From Frankiales bacterium (GTDB taxonomy: Bacteria; Actinomycetota; Actinomycetes; S36-B12; CAIYMF01): a stretch of 64,000 nucleotides of DNA. The stretch covers positions 36,600-100,599 of the forward strand of contig WGLY01000008.1 of NCBI GenBank assembly GCA_016125335.1. Direction: 5' to 3'. A model generated the notes under the pieces. That model was not told the DNA's origin. It made no database searches and was given only the letters and a program-made list of their open reading frames with translations. This document shows positions 8,893 to 18,069 of this stretch, piece after piece. Positions within the stretch are counted from its first letter, which is position 1. Every line of letters starts with the position of its first letter. Position numbers and translations under genes: made by a program.

Positions 8893-10617
8893 TCAGTCCG
8901 CGGTCTCGCGCCAGCGGTTGGTGACCGGGAGCCGGCGGTCGCGGCCGAACCCCTTGACCGAGATCTTGGTGCCGGGCGGGTACTGGCGGCGCTTGTACTC
9001 CGCGACGTCGGTGAGCCGCAGCACGCGCTCGACGAGCGCGCGGTCGAACCCGTCCGCGACGAGCTCGGAGGCGCCGCGGTCGTTCTCGACGTAGTCGTCG
9101 AGCAGGTCGTCGAGGACGGCGTAGTCCGGCAGCGAGTCGGTGTCGAGCTGGCCAGGCCGCAGCTCCGCCGAGGGCGGCTTGTCGATGCTGTTGGGCGGGA
9201 CGGGCGGCGTCTGCCCGCGCCGCTCGGCCTCGGCGTTGCGCCAGCGCGCCAGCCTCCACACGTCCACCTTGGGCACGTCCTTGATCGGCGCGAAGCCGCC
9301 GACGGCGTCTCCGTAGATCGTGGAGTAGCCCACCGAGAGCTCGCTCTTGTTGCCCGTCGCGAGCACCAGGTGCCCCTCGGCGTTGGACACCGCCATCAGC
9401 GTGGTGCCGCGCACCCGGGCCTGGAGGTTCTCCTCCGCGAGCCCGGTGAGGCTCAGCTGCGACTGGTAGGCGTCGACCATCGGCGCGATGGGCACGGTGC
9501 GCAGGTGCAGCCCGGTGCGCGCGGCCATGTCGGCCGCGTCGTCCTGGGAGTGCCCGGACGAGTACACGCTGGGCATCGAGACGCCGTGCACGTGCTCCGC
9601 GCCGATCGCGTCGACGGCCAGCGCCGCGACCACGGCGGAGTCGATCCCGCCCGAGAGCCCCACGACGACCGAGCCGAAGCCGTTCTTGCGCAGGTAGTCG
9701 CGCAGGCCGAGGACGAGCGCCTCCCACACCTCGGCGTCGTCGGAGAGCCGGTCGGCCAGGGGTGCGGGCTGCGGCTCGTAGGGCGGCAGCGGGAAGCCGA
9801 GCGAGGCGACCGACCTGCTCGTGGTGGGGTCGGCCAGCGGCAGGTCGAGGTCGACCACGAGCAGGGACTCCTCGAACTGCGGCGCGCGCGCCAGCAGGTC
9901 GCCCTCCGCGTCGACCACGAGCGAGTCGCCGTCGAAGACGAGCTCGTCCTGGCCGCCCACCATGTTCACGTAGGCGAGGGCGCAGCCCGCCTCCCGCGCC
10001 CGCCGCGAGCACAGCTCGAGCCGGACGTCGTCCTTGTTGCGCTCGTAGGGCGAGCCGTTGATGACGACGAGGAGCCCGGCGCCGGCGGCCCGCACCTCGG
10101 AGACCGGTCCGCCGTCCTGCCAGAGGTCCTCGCAGATGGCGACGGCGACGTCGACGCCGTGCACGCGGACGACGGTGGACCCGGTGCCCGGCACGAAGTA
10201 GCGGTACTCGTCGAACACGCCGTAGTTGGGCAGGTGGTGCTTGGCGTACCGGGCGACCACGCGCCCTCCGGTGATGACGGCCGCCGCGTTCTGCGGCTCG
10301 TTGCGCGGGCGGCCGAGGACGGGCGCGGCGCCGCTGATCCTGTCGAGGTAGCCCACCACGCACACCAGGCCGCCGAGACCCTCGGTGTCCAGGCGTGCGG
10401 CCAGCGCGTCGAGCGCCGCGCGGCTCGCGTCCTGGAACGACGGGCGCAGGGCGAGGTCCTCGACCGGGTAGCCCGTGACCACCATCTCCGGGAAGGCCAC
10501 GAGGTGGCTGCCCGCCTCGTGGGCGCTCCGTGCCGCGGCCAGGACGGCGTCGACGTTGCCGGACAGGTCGCCCACGGTCGGGTTGACCTGGGCGAGCGCG
10601 ACGCGCAGCTGGGGCAC
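8893..10617 (-). CDS. nadE: Glutamine-dependent NAD+ synthetase
   Basis: 574 residues, two domains. The N-terminal nitrilase-type glutaminase has Glu44 (FPEM), Lys126 (YAKHHLPNYG) and Cys162 (AICEDLW). The C-terminal synthetase domain has the ATP P-loop SGGIDS at 322-327 and the NAD-site signatures ATGNKSELSVGYSTIYGD and PPVPPNSIDKPPSAELRPGQ. It converts deamido-NAD to NAD with ammonia channelled from glutamine. The tail KRRQYPPGTKISVKGFGRDR is typical. Start GTG 10617 is preceded at 6 nt by TAGGCT (10624-10629), so it is probably leaderless. Divergent from glnA2. Confidence 0.95.
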   Translation of the reverse strand: MPQLRVALAQVNPTVGDLSGNVDAVLAAARSAHEAGSHLVAFPEMVVTGYPVEDLALRPSFQDASRAALDALAARLDTEGLGGLVCVVGYLDRISGAAPVLGRPRNEPQNAAAVITGGRVVARYAKHHLPNYGVFDEYRYFVPGTGSTVVRVHGVDVAVAICEDLWQDGGPVSEVRAAGAGLLVVINGSPYERNKDDVRLELCSRRAREAGCALAYVNMVGGQDELVFDGDSLVVDAEGDLLARAPQFEESLLVVDLDLPLADPTTSRSVASLGFPLPPYEPQPAPLADRLSDDAEVWEALVLGLRDYLRKNGFGSVVVGLSGGIDSAVVAALAVDAIGAEHVHGVSMPSVYSSGHSQDDAADMAARTGLHLRTVPIAPMVDAYQSQLSLTGLAEENLQARVRGTTLMAVSNAEGHLVLATGNKSELSVGYSTIYGDAVGGFAPIKDVPKVDVWRLARWRNAEAERRGQTPPVPPNSIDKPPSAELRPGQLDTDSLPDYAVLDDLLDDYVENDRGASELVADGFDRALVERVLRLTDVAEYKRRQYPPGTKISVKGFGRDRRLPVTNRWRETAD

Positions 10618-10741
10618 GCGGCCAGCCTAGGGCGCGGCGCCCACCCGTGCGGCGGGCGGGCGAGGCGTGGGGCGGGCACCGGCGTCCCGGTCGGGCGAGC
10701 CGACGCACCGCGCCCGCGCGTCCTGGTCCAAGATGGGCGCC

Positions 10742-12079
10742 ATGGACAAGCAGACGGAGTTCGTGCTGCGCACGATCGAGGAGCGGGACATCCGGTTCGT
10801 CCGGCTCTGGTTCACCGACGTCCTCGGCATGCTCAAGTCGGTGGCCGTGGCGCCGGCCGAGCTCGAGGGCGCCTTCGCCGAGGGCATCGGCTTCGACGGC
10901 TCGGCGATCGAGGGCTTCGCCCGCGTCTACGAGTCCGACATGCTCGCCAAGCCCGACCCCGGCACGTTCCAGGTGCTGCCCTGGCGCGGCGAGAGCCCCG
11001 GCACGGCCCGCATGTTCTGCGACATCCTCATGCCGGACGGCAGCCCGTCCTACGCCGACCCCCGTCACGTCCTCAAGCGCGCGCTCAACCGCGCCGCCGA
11101 CCTCGGCTTCAGCTTCTACACCCACCCCGAGATCGAGTTCTTCCTGCTCGAGCAGGGGTTCGAGCGGGGCGCCGTCCCGCGACCGATCGACGACGTCGGC
11201 TACTTCGACCACACGCCGCACGGGCAGGGCTACGACTTCCGCCGCCAGGCCATCACGATGCTCGAGGCGATGGGCATCTCGGTGGAGTTCAGCCACCACG
11301 AGGGTGCGCCCGGCCAGCAGGAGATCGACCTGCGCTACGCCGACGCGCTCACCACCGCGGACAACATCATGACCTTCCGGCTGGTGATGAAGGAGGTCGC
11401 GCTCGAGCAGGGCGTGTACGCGACCTTCATGCCCAAGCCGTTCCCCGACCACCCCGGGTCCGGCATGCACACGCACGTGTCGCTCTTCGAGGGCGACCGC
11501 AACGCGTTCTACGAGGCCGGCGCGGAGTTCCAGCTGTCCAAGGTGGGCCGCAGCTTCATCGCCGGGCTGCTGCGCCACGCCCCGGAGATCACCGCGGTCA
11601 CCAACCAGTGGGTCAACAGCTACAAGCGGCTCGGCGGCGGCGGAGAGGCGCCGGCGTACGTGTGCTGGGGCCACAACAACCGCTCGGCTCTCGTGCGCAT
11701 CCCGATGTACAAGCCCACCAAGGGCAACGCCACGCGCATCGAGTTCCGCTCGATCGACACCGCGGCCAACCCCTATCTCGCGTTCGCGGTCATGCTGGCC
11801 GCGGGGCTCAAGGGCGTCGAGGAGGGCTACGAGCTGCCCCCCGGCGCGGAGGACGACGTCTGGGCCCTCACCGAGGCCGAGCGCCGCGCCCTGGGGATCG
11901 AGCCGCTGCCCAGCTCGCTGGGCCAGGCGGTCACGGTGATGGAGCGCAGCGAGCTGGTCGCCGAGACCCTCGGCGAGCACGTCTTCGACTTCTTCCTGCG
12001 CAACAAGCGGGCCGAGTGGGCCGAGTACCGGCGACAGGTGACCCCGTTCGAGCTCGCGCGCTACCTCCCGGTCCTGTGA
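10742..12079 (+). CDS. glnA2: Glutamine synthetase-family protein GlnA2
   Basis: 445 residues. Type I glutamine-synthetase fold: beta-Grasp IRFVRLWFTDVLGMLKSVAV, then EGIGFDGSAIEGF. Metal and substrate motifs are HPEIEFFLL, GQQEIDLRYADAL, MPKPFPDHPGSGMHTHVSLF and the ATP-site block NRSALVRIPMYKP. The adenylylation loop differs from GlnA1: the position of the modified Tyr reads DDVWALTEAE, so GlnE should not modify it. The N-terminus MDKQTEFVLRT matches GlnA2 proteins, which fixes ATG 10742; CAAGAT ends 7 nt before it (leaderless). In Streptomyces coelicolor GlnA2 is reported to be a gamma-glutamylpolyamine synthetase; whether this one acts on polyamines or ammonium is unresolved. Overlaps the next gene by 4 bp. 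Confidence 0.9.
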   Translation: MDKQTEFVLRTIEERDIRFVRLWFTDVLGMLKSVAVAPAELEGAFAEGIGFDGSAIEGFARVYESDMLAKPDPGTFQVLPWRGESPGTARMFCDILMPDGSPSYADPRHVLKRALNRAADLGFSFYTHPEIEFFLLEQGFERGAVPRPIDDVGYFDHTPHGQGYDFRRQAITMLEAMGISVEFSHHEGAPGQQEIDLRYADALTTADNIMTFRLVMKEVALEQGVYATFMPKPFPDHPGSGMHTHVSLFEGDRNAFYEAGAEFQLSKVGRSFIAGLLRHAPEITAVTNQWVNSYKRLGGGGEAPAYVCWGHNNRSALVRIPMYKPTKGNATRIEFRSIDTAANPYLAFAVMLAAGLKGVEEGYELPPGAEDDVWALTEAERRALGIEPLPSSLGQAVTVMERSELVAETLGEHVFDFFLRNKRAEWAEYRRQVTPFELARYLPVL

Positions 12080-12813
12080 GCGACCAGCGGCGCACGCGTC
12101 TGCTCGTGGTGCGCAACGACCCCACCGACCCGCCCGCGCTGCTCGGCCGGTGGTGGGCCGAGGCCGGCGTCGAGGTGGTCGAGGTGCTCGCCGACGCGGG
12201 GGAGCCCGTGCCCGAGTCGCTGCCCGAGGACGTGGACGGGCTCGTGGTGCTCGGCGGCGCGATGGCGGCGTGGGAGGACGACGTCGCCCCCTGGCTGCCG
12301 GCCGAGCGCGCGCTCGTGGCGCGCACGGTGGACGAGGGCCGGCCGGTGCTCGGCGTGTGCCTCGGTGGGCAGGTGATGACCCTGGCCTGCGGCGGTCGGG
12401 TCGAGCGGGCGCAGACCGCCGAGGTGGGCATCACCGAGCTCACGCTGCTGCCCGCGGCCGAGAAGGACCCGTTGCTCTCGCAGGTCCCCCAGGGCGCACC
12501 GGTGGGCCAGTTCCACATCGACGCGATGACCGTGCTGCCCGACGGCGCCGTCCCGCTCGCGTCCACGGCGGCGTGCGCCCACCAGGCGTACCGCATCGGC
12601 GAGCACGCCTGGGCGCTCCAGTTCCACCCGGAGATCGACGCCGCGATCATGGACAGCTGGATCGACGACGACTCCGACACCGTCGCCCGTCTCGGCCTCG
12701 ACCGCGACGAGGTGGTGCGGCCGTTCGTGGAGCGCGAGGACGAGCTCGTCGCCGCGTGGCGTCCCTTCGCGATCGCGTTCGCCGACGTGGTCCGGGCCGG
12801 CGCGCGGGACTGA
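12076..12813 (+). CDS. Class I glutamine amidotransferase-like protein
   Basis: 245 residues. Stand-alone GATase1 domain: nucleophile Cys95 in LGVCLGGQV, oxyanion strand GLVVLGGAM, and the His184/Glu186 pair in LQFHPEID. This is the GMP-synthase-like amidotransferase group; no synthetase domain is attached. Position between glnA2 and glnE, with overlaps on both sides (GTGA with glnA2, 1-nt gap to glnE), suggests a role in nitrogen metabolism. If GlnA2 makes gamma-glutamyl amines, this protein could be the matching gamma-glutamyl hydrolase (PuuD-like chemistry); that is inference from context only. Confidence 0.85.
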   Translation: MSDQRRTRLLVVRNDPTDPPALLGRWWAEAGVEVVEVLADAGEPVPESLPEDVDGLVVLGGAMAAWEDDVAPWLPAERALVARTVDEGRPVLGVCLGGQVMTLACGGRVERAQTAEVGITELTLLPAAEKDPLLSQVPQGAPVGQFHIDAMTVLPDGAVPLASTAACAHQAYRIGEHAWALQFHPEIDAAIMDSWIDDDSDTVARLGLDRDEVVRPFVEREDELVAAWRPFAIAFADVVRAGARD

Positions 12814-12814
12814 C

Positions 12815-15800
12815 GTGCCGTCGGACGCGGCGCCCGGCGACCGGGCCGGGAGCCTGCAGGGCCGGCTCGCCCGCCTCGGGTTCGTCGACGCCGGCGCCGC
12901 CGTCCGGCTGCTGAGCGCCCCGGGCCTCGTGGCACTGGGCGAGGACGCCGTCGACGACCTCGCCCTCGCGCCCGACCCGGACCTCGCGCTCGCGACGCTC
13001 GCCCGCATCGCCGACACCGGGGCGCTGGCCTCGGCCGCGCTCGTCGGCGCGCTCGACACCGACCCGCGCCTGCGCGCCCGGGTGTACGCCGTGCTCGGCA
13101 CCTCGGCCGCGCTCGGCGACCATCTCGTGCGCCACCCCGACCACGTGACCGTGCTGGCGGGACCCGGCCCGGACGACGAGCCCGCGGTGCGCCTGCCGGA
13201 CGGCACGGAGATGCGGGCCGAGCTCATGCGCGCGGTGGGCGCCGATCCCTCCGACGCGCAGCCGGTCGCCGGCAAGTCGGCGGGCGACGCGCTCGCGGCG
13301 CTGCGGGCGGCGTACCGGCGCGAGCTGCTGGCCGTCGCCGCGGCCGACCTCGCCGACGGGGCGCCCTTCGCCGACGTCGCGGCCGCCCTGGCCGACCTGG
13401 CCGACGCGACGCTCGAGACGGCGCTCGCCGTGGCCCGCGCCGAGCACCCGGACGACGCCCGGCGCTGCCGGCTGGCAGTGGTCGCGATGGGCAAGTGCGG
13501 CGGCCGGGAGCTGAACTACATCTCCGACGTCGACGTGCTGTTCGTGGCCGAGGCGGTCGACGACGCCGACGAGACCGAGGCGCTGCGCTCGGCGACGCGG
13601 CTGGCCCAGGCGCTCATGCGCGCGTGCAGCGCGCCGACCGCCGAGGGGACGATCTGGGAGGTCGACGCCAACCTGCGGCCCGAGGGCCGGCAGGGCACGC
13701 TCGTGCGCACGCTGCCGTCGTACGAGGGCTACTACCGGCGCTGGGCCTCGACGTGGGAGTTCCAGGCGCTGCTCAAGGCGCGCCCTGCCGCGGGCGACCT
13801 CGCGCTCGGGGCGCGGTTCGTCGACCTCGTGACCCCGATGGTGTGGTCTGCTGCGGGCCGCCCGAACTTCGTCGAGGACACGCAGGCGATGCGGAGGCGC
13901 GTCGAGGAGAACGTGCCCGCCCGCGACGCGGACCGCCAGCTCAAGCTCGGAGTCGGCGGACTGCGCGACGTCGAGTTCTCCGTGCAGCTGCTCCAGCTGG
14001 TGCACGGCCGCTCCGACGTCATGCTGCACAGCCCCACGACGACCGTCGCGCTCGAGTCGCTCGCCACGTGGGGGTACGTCGGGCGCGACGACGCCGGCAC
14101 GCTCACGTCGTCGTACGTGTTCCTGCGCACGCTGGAGCACCGCATGCAGCTGCACCGGCTGCGCCGGACGCACGTGATCCCGGAGGGCGAGGACGACCTG
14201 CGTCGCATCGCGCGCTCGATGGGCTACCGCAGCGATCCCGTGGCCGAGCTCGACAAGGCCCTGCAGGGGCACCGCCGCGAGGTGCGCCGGCTGCACGAGA
14301 AGCTGTTCTACCGTCCGCTGCTCAACGCCGTCGCCCGGCTGCACGCCGGTGAGGCGCGGCTGACGTCCGAGGCCGCGCGCGAGCGCCTCGAGGCGCTCGG
14401 GTTCAGCGACCCCGCCGTCGCGCTCCAGCACCTCGAGGCGCTCACCTCCGGCGTCACGCGTCGCGCCGCCATCCAGCGCACGCTGCTGCCCGTGATGCTC
14501 GGCTGGTTCGCCGGCGCCCCGGACCCCGACGCGGGCCTGCTCGCGTTCCGCCGCGTGAGCGACGCGCTGGGCTCCACGCCGTGGTACCTGCGCCTGCTGC
14601 GCGACGAGTCGCTCACCGCGCAACGGCTCGCCACGGTGCTCGCGTCGAGCCGCTACGCCAGCGAGCTGCTCCAGCGCGCGCCCGAGGCCGTCACGATGCT
14701 CGCCGACGACGCCGAGCTCGAGCCGCGGCCGCGCGAGGCGCTGGTCACCGAGGCGCTCAGCGCGGCGCGCCGCTACGACGAGCCCGAGGTGGGCATCGCG
14801 GCGGTCCGCGCGCTGCGCCGCCGCGAGCTGTTCCGCACCGCGGTGGCCGAGCTGCTCGGCGTCGCCGAGGTGGACGACGCGGGAGTGGCGCTCTCGGACA
14901 TCGCTGCGGCCACGGTGGTGGGCGGCCTCGAGATCGCCGTGCGCGCGGTCGAGGCGGGGCGGGGCGCCCCCATGCCCACCCGGTTCCTGGTGGTCGCGAT
15001 GGGCCGGTTCGGCGGGGGAGAGCTCGGCTTCGCCAGCGACGCCGACGTGCTGTTCGTGCACGACCCGCTGCCGGGCGCCGACGACCAGGACGCGCACGCC
15101 GCCGCCCTCGCCGTCGCCGGCGAGCTGCGCCGCCTGCTCATGCTCCCGACGCCGGACCCGCCGCTGGAGGTCGACGCCGACCTGCGACCGGAGGGGCGCA
15201 ACGGGCCGCTGGTGCGCACGCTCGCGTCGTACGCGGCCTACTACGCGCGATGGTCGTCGCCGTGGGAGGCGCAGGCGCTGCTGCGCGCCGAGCCGGTCGC
15301 GGGGGACGTCGAGCTCGGGGAGCGGTTCGTGGCCCTCATCGACCCGTTGCGCTACCCCGCGGGCGGCGTGCCCGAGGGCGACGTGCGGGAGATCCGGCGG
15401 CTCAAGGCGCGCATGGAGGCCGAACGGCTGCCGCGCGGCGCGGACCCCGGCCTGCACACGAAGCTCGGTCGCGGCGGGCTGAGCGACGTCGAGTGGGTGG
15501 CCCAGCTCGTCACCCTGCGCCACGGCCACGACGTGCCCGGCCTGCGCACCACCCGCACGCTGCCGGCCCTGGCCGCGGCCGCCGACGCAGGCCTGCTCGA
15601 CCGCGAGGACGCCGAGCACCTCGCGTCCGCCTGGCGGATGGCCACGCGCGTGCGGGACGCCGTCATGCTCGTGCGCGGACGCGCGAGCGACATGGTGCCG
15701 ACCGACACGCGCGACCTCGCGGCCGTCGCCCGGCTGCTGGGATACCGTCCTGGCGAGAGTGGGGCGCTGCTCGATGACTACCGTCGCATCACGCGGCGGG

Positions 15801-15835
15801 CACGGGGGGTCGTGGAGAGGGTGTTCTACGCGTGA
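12815..15835 (+). CDS. glnE: Bifunctional glutamine synthetase adenylyltransferase/deadenylyltransferase
   Basis: 1006 residues, normal for actinobacterial GlnE. Adds AMP to, or removes it from, a Tyr of GlnA1 to tune nitrogen assimilation. It holds two nucleotidyltransferase domains with G-X11-D-X-D active sites: CGGRELNYISDVDVLFVAEA in the N-terminal half and FGGGELGFASDADVLFVHD in the C-terminal half. Each is followed by a helical domain (LKLGVGGLRDVEFSVQLLQL and TKLGRGGLSDVEWVAQL). Starts at GTG 12815, one nucleotide after the amidotransferase stop. Its likely substrate, GlnA1 (22945-24369), is encoded 7 kb away and retains the target Tyr402. Confidence 0.96.
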   Translation: MPSDAAPGDRAGSLQGRLARLGFVDAGAAVRLLSAPGLVALGEDAVDDLALAPDPDLALATLARIADTGALASAALVGALDTDPRLRARVYAVLGTSAALGDHLVRHPDHVTVLAGPGPDDEPAVRLPDGTEMRAELMRAVGADPSDAQPVAGKSAGDALAALRAAYRRELLAVAAADLADGAPFADVAAALADLADATLETALAVARAEHPDDARRCRLAVVAMGKCGGRELNYISDVDVLFVAEAVDDADETEALRSATRLAQALMRACSAPTAEGTIWEVDANLRPEGRQGTLVRTLPSYEGYYRRWASTWEFQALLKARPAAGDLALGARFVDLVTPMVWSAAGRPNFVEDTQAMRRRVEENVPARDADRQLKLGVGGLRDVEFSVQLLQLVHGRSDVMLHSPTTTVALESLATWGYVGRDDAGTLTSSYVFLRTLEHRMQLHRLRRTHVIPEGEDDLRRIARSMGYRSDPVAELDKALQGHRREVRRLHEKLFYRPLLNAVARLHAGEARLTSEAARERLEALGFSDPAVALQHLEALTSGVTRRAAIQRTLLPVMLGWFAGAPDPDAGLLAFRRVSDALGSTPWYLRLLRDESLTAQRLATVLASSRYASELLQRAPEAVTMLADDAELEPRPREALVTEALSAARRYDEPEVGIAAVRALRRRELFRTAVAELLGVAEVDDAGVALSDIAAATVVGGLEIAVRAVEAGRGAPMPTRFLVVAMGRFGGGELGFASDADVLFVHDPLPGADDQDAHAAALAVAGELRRLLMLPTPDPPLEVDADLRPEGRNGPLVRTLASYAAYYARWSSPWEAQALLRAEPVAGDVELGERFVALIDPLRYPAGGVPEGDVREIRRLKARMEAERLPRGADPGLHTKLGRGGLSDVEWVAQLVTLRHGHDVPGLRTTRTLPALAAAADAGLLDREDAEHLASAWRMATRVRDAVMLVRGRASDMVPTDTRDLAAVARLLGYRPGESGALLDDYRRITRRARGVVERVFYA

Positions 15836-17127
15836 CCGATCTCGGGGACGGCCGCGCCGCGCACTCGCCGGGCCGGGCCCGGCTGCGCGACGTGCTGGCG
15901 GTGCGCGAGTACCGCGGCATGCTGCTCGCCCAGATCACGAGCGAGGCCGGCGACCAGATCGCGCGCGTCGCCCTGGCGCTGCTGGTGCTCTCGCACACCG
16001 ACTCCCCGCTGCTGGCCGCCGCGACGTTCGCCGTCTCGATCCTGCCGTCGCTGTTCGGCGGTGCGCTGCTCAGCCCGCTCGCCGACCGCTTCTCCCGGCG
16101 GAGCGTGATGCTGGGGGCCGACGTGCTGCGCGCCGTCGTCGTCGCCCTGCTGGCGCTCGCCGCGCTGCCGGGCACCCCGCTGTGGCTCCTGTTCGCGCTG
16201 CTGTTCGTCGCCGAGACGGCGACGCCGCTGTTCGCCTCCGCCAAGGCGGCCATCGTCCCCGAGGTTCTGGGCCGGGTCGACCTCGTCACCTACGGGTCGG
16301 GGCTCTCGCGCTCGCTGAGCCTCGCCAACCAGGCCGTGGGCCTCGTGCTGGGCGGCGTCATCGTGCAGCTGACCGACGCGCGCGCCGCGCTGTTCCTCGA
16401 CGCGCTGTCGTTCGTGGCGTCGTTCGTCATCCTGCTCGCCTACCTGCGGCCCCGGCCCGCCGCGCTGGCCGGGGCGGGCTCCATCGGCGTGCTGGACCTC
16501 GTCCTGGACATGATGAACGGCTGGCGGCTGCTGTTCAGCGACTCCTCGCGCCGGGCGCTCGTGCTGCTCGGCTGGGGCATGGCGCTGCCGCTGGTGGCGC
16601 CGGAGGCCGTGGCGCTCGCCTACGGGCGCCAGCAGGGTGAGAGCGACGGCGTGGGCGCCCTGCTCATGGCCGCCGTGGTGACCGGCGCCGCCGTCGGGGC
16701 GTTCCTCGTGGGCCGCGCGATGCCGAGGACGCAGCTGGACCTCGTGCTGCCGATGTCGATCGGCATGAGCCTGCCGCTGCTCGTCACCGGCATCGAGCCG
16801 CCCGTGATCGTGCTGCTCGTGCTGTGGACCCTGTCCGGGATGGCGCAGGCGTTCCTCGTGCCGGTGATGACGTTCACGACGCTCTTCACCGCGAACGAGA
16901 ACCGCGGCGCGGTGGTCGGCGTCGCGGCCGCGGGCTTCGGCCTGCTCACCTTCCTCGGCTACCTCGTCGTGGGGTGGGTGGCCACCGTGACCAGCCCGGC
17001 GTTCTCCGTCGTCGTCATGGCCGTCGTCGGCCTCGCGGTGGCCGCGGTGGCCTTCCTCGTGTGGCCCTCGCGCCAGATCCTGGCCGACCTGCACCGCATC
17101 GAGAGGGACCCCGGCGCCGCCGGCTGA
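15832..17127 (+). CDS. MFS transporter (MFS_3/EntS-like)
   Basis: 431 residues. Twelve probable membrane spans. The first cytoplasmic loop has motif A (LLSPLADRFSRRSVML) and the second half starts near RRALVLLGWGMALPLVAPEA. Similar in layout to the truncated exporter at 1-905. Starts at GTG 15832, sharing GTGA with the glnE stop, so it may be the last gene of the glnA2-amidotransferase-glnE transcript. The charged tail RIERDPGAAG is short. Substrate unknown. The overlap with glnE could reflect compaction rather than function. Confidence 0.85.
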   Translation: MTDLGDGRAAHSPGRARLRDVLAVREYRGMLLAQITSEAGDQIARVALALLVLSHTDSPLLAAATFAVSILPSLFGGALLSPLADRFSRRSVMLGADVLRAVVVALLALAALPGTPLWLLFALLFVAETATPLFASAKAAIVPEVLGRVDLVTYGSGLSRSLSLANQAVGLVLGGVIVQLTDARAALFLDALSFVASFVILLAYLRPRPAALAGAGSIGVLDLVLDMMNGWRLLFSDSSRRALVLLGWGMALPLVAPEAVALAYGRQQGESDGVGALLMAAVVTGAAVGAFLVGRAMPRTQLDLVLPMSIGMSLPLLVTGIEPPVIVLLVLWTLSGMAQAFLVPVMTFTTLFTANENRGAVVGVAAAGFGLLTFLGYLVVGWVATVTSPAFSVVVMAVVGLAVAAVAFLVWPSRQILADLHRIERDPGAAG

Positions 17128-17149
17128 CCCCCCGGTCCGTCCGTCGACG

Positions 17150-17965
17150 TCAGCCGGCGAGGAAGGCGCGGGTGCCGATGATGATCCGGGCGTTGTCGCC
17201 CGGGTGCAGCCACTGGAGCACCTGGCGCATGTGGGCCCACTGGATCGACACGCACCCCGCGGTGGCGCCGCGGCCGAACGCGTGCAGGAAGATGCCGGCG
17301 CCGCGGCCGATCACGGGGTGGGGCCGGTTGAAGTCGACGACGGCCACGTAGTCGTACTGCGAGCCCATGCGCGCGAGGTGCTCGGACCCGTTGTAGCCGT
17401 GCGTCGTCACGTGGAAGCCGCCCTGACTGGCCCGGCGCATCTGGTTGTAGTACGCCGAGGTGCGGTCCTCCACCCACCAGTCGTCGTCGGTCACCTTCGT
17501 GTAGGGCATCGACGTGCCGGGGTTGGCGCGGCGACCGAAGGCCGTGGTGATCGCGAAGCTGCCCTCGGGGGTGGTGCCCGTCCCCTGCACCCGCCGCCAG
17601 CCCGGCACCAGGCCGCCGTAGCCGAGGCGGGCCGGCCACGTGCTCACGCGGTGCCAGCCGGCGCCCGACCGGCGATACAGGGTGAGCAGCGCGACGGTGC
17701 TGCGGGTGGACGCCGCGGTGACCACGATGACCTTGCGGACGTCGGCGCGCACGATGCCGCGGTAGGGCGCGGCGCCCGGGATGGCCGGGGCGTAGACGAC
17801 GGCGGGCACGACGGCCGCGGCGCGCGTCGCGGCGGCCGCCGACGTCGCCGCACGTCCCGGGGCGGACGCCGGCGCGACGCCGGCCGCGGGAGCGGCGGGC
17901 AGCGCCGCGAGGCCGGCGAGCAGCGCGACCGCCAGCGTGGTCCGTGCCGTCGTGGTCCGCCGCAT
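17150..17965 (-). CDS. Secreted L,D-transpeptidase (YkuD/ErfK-like)
   Basis: 271 residues. The signal peptide (MRRTTTARTTLAVALLAGLA, cleavage near residues 26-30) is followed by an Ala-rich linker and a catalytic domain. The domain reads VRKVIVVTAAS at its start and QGTGTTPEGSFAITTAFGRR in the middle. The active site FLHAFGRGATAGCVSIQ has His228 and nucleophile Cys238, so the protein should crosslink or edit peptidoglycan stems outside the cell. The usual SHGC is replaced by TAGC, which is common in this subgroup. Start ATG 17965 has an SD GGAGG 5 nt upstream. It lies next to, and on the same strand as, an ECF sigma locus; its stop faces the MFS gene. Confidence 0.85.
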   Translation of the reverse strand: MRRTTTARTTLAVALLAGLAALPAAPAAGVAPASAPGRAATSAAAATRAAAVVPAVVYAPAIPGAAPYRGIVRADVRKVIVVTAASTRSTVALLTLYRRSGAGWHRVSTWPARLGYGGLVPGWRRVQGTGTTPEGSFAITTAFGRRANPGTSMPYTKVTDDDWWVEDRTSAYYNQMRRASQGGFHVTTHGYNGSEHLARMGSQYDYVAVVDFNRPHPVIGRGAGIFLHAFGRGATAGCVSIQWAHMRQVLQWLHPGDNARIIIGTRAFLAG

Positions 17966-18069
17966 ACCGCCTCCTCGTCGCGTCCGCCGACCACGGTAAC
18001 CCGCCGTCCGGGCGGTCCTGCCGCACGCGTCCGCGCCCCGACGTGTCGCCGCCGTACCCGCCGGCGGCG

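Noticed and set aside
10667..10741. Longer glnA2 start adding 25 residues.
   Set aside because: GlnA2 proteins begin at MDxQ-EFVLRT, and the extension would run through the probable -10 box CAAGAT.
8138..11980. Minus-strand frame of about 1280 codons across tetR, nadE and glnA2.
   Set aside because: Crosses three recognisable genes on both strands; no domain can be read from it.
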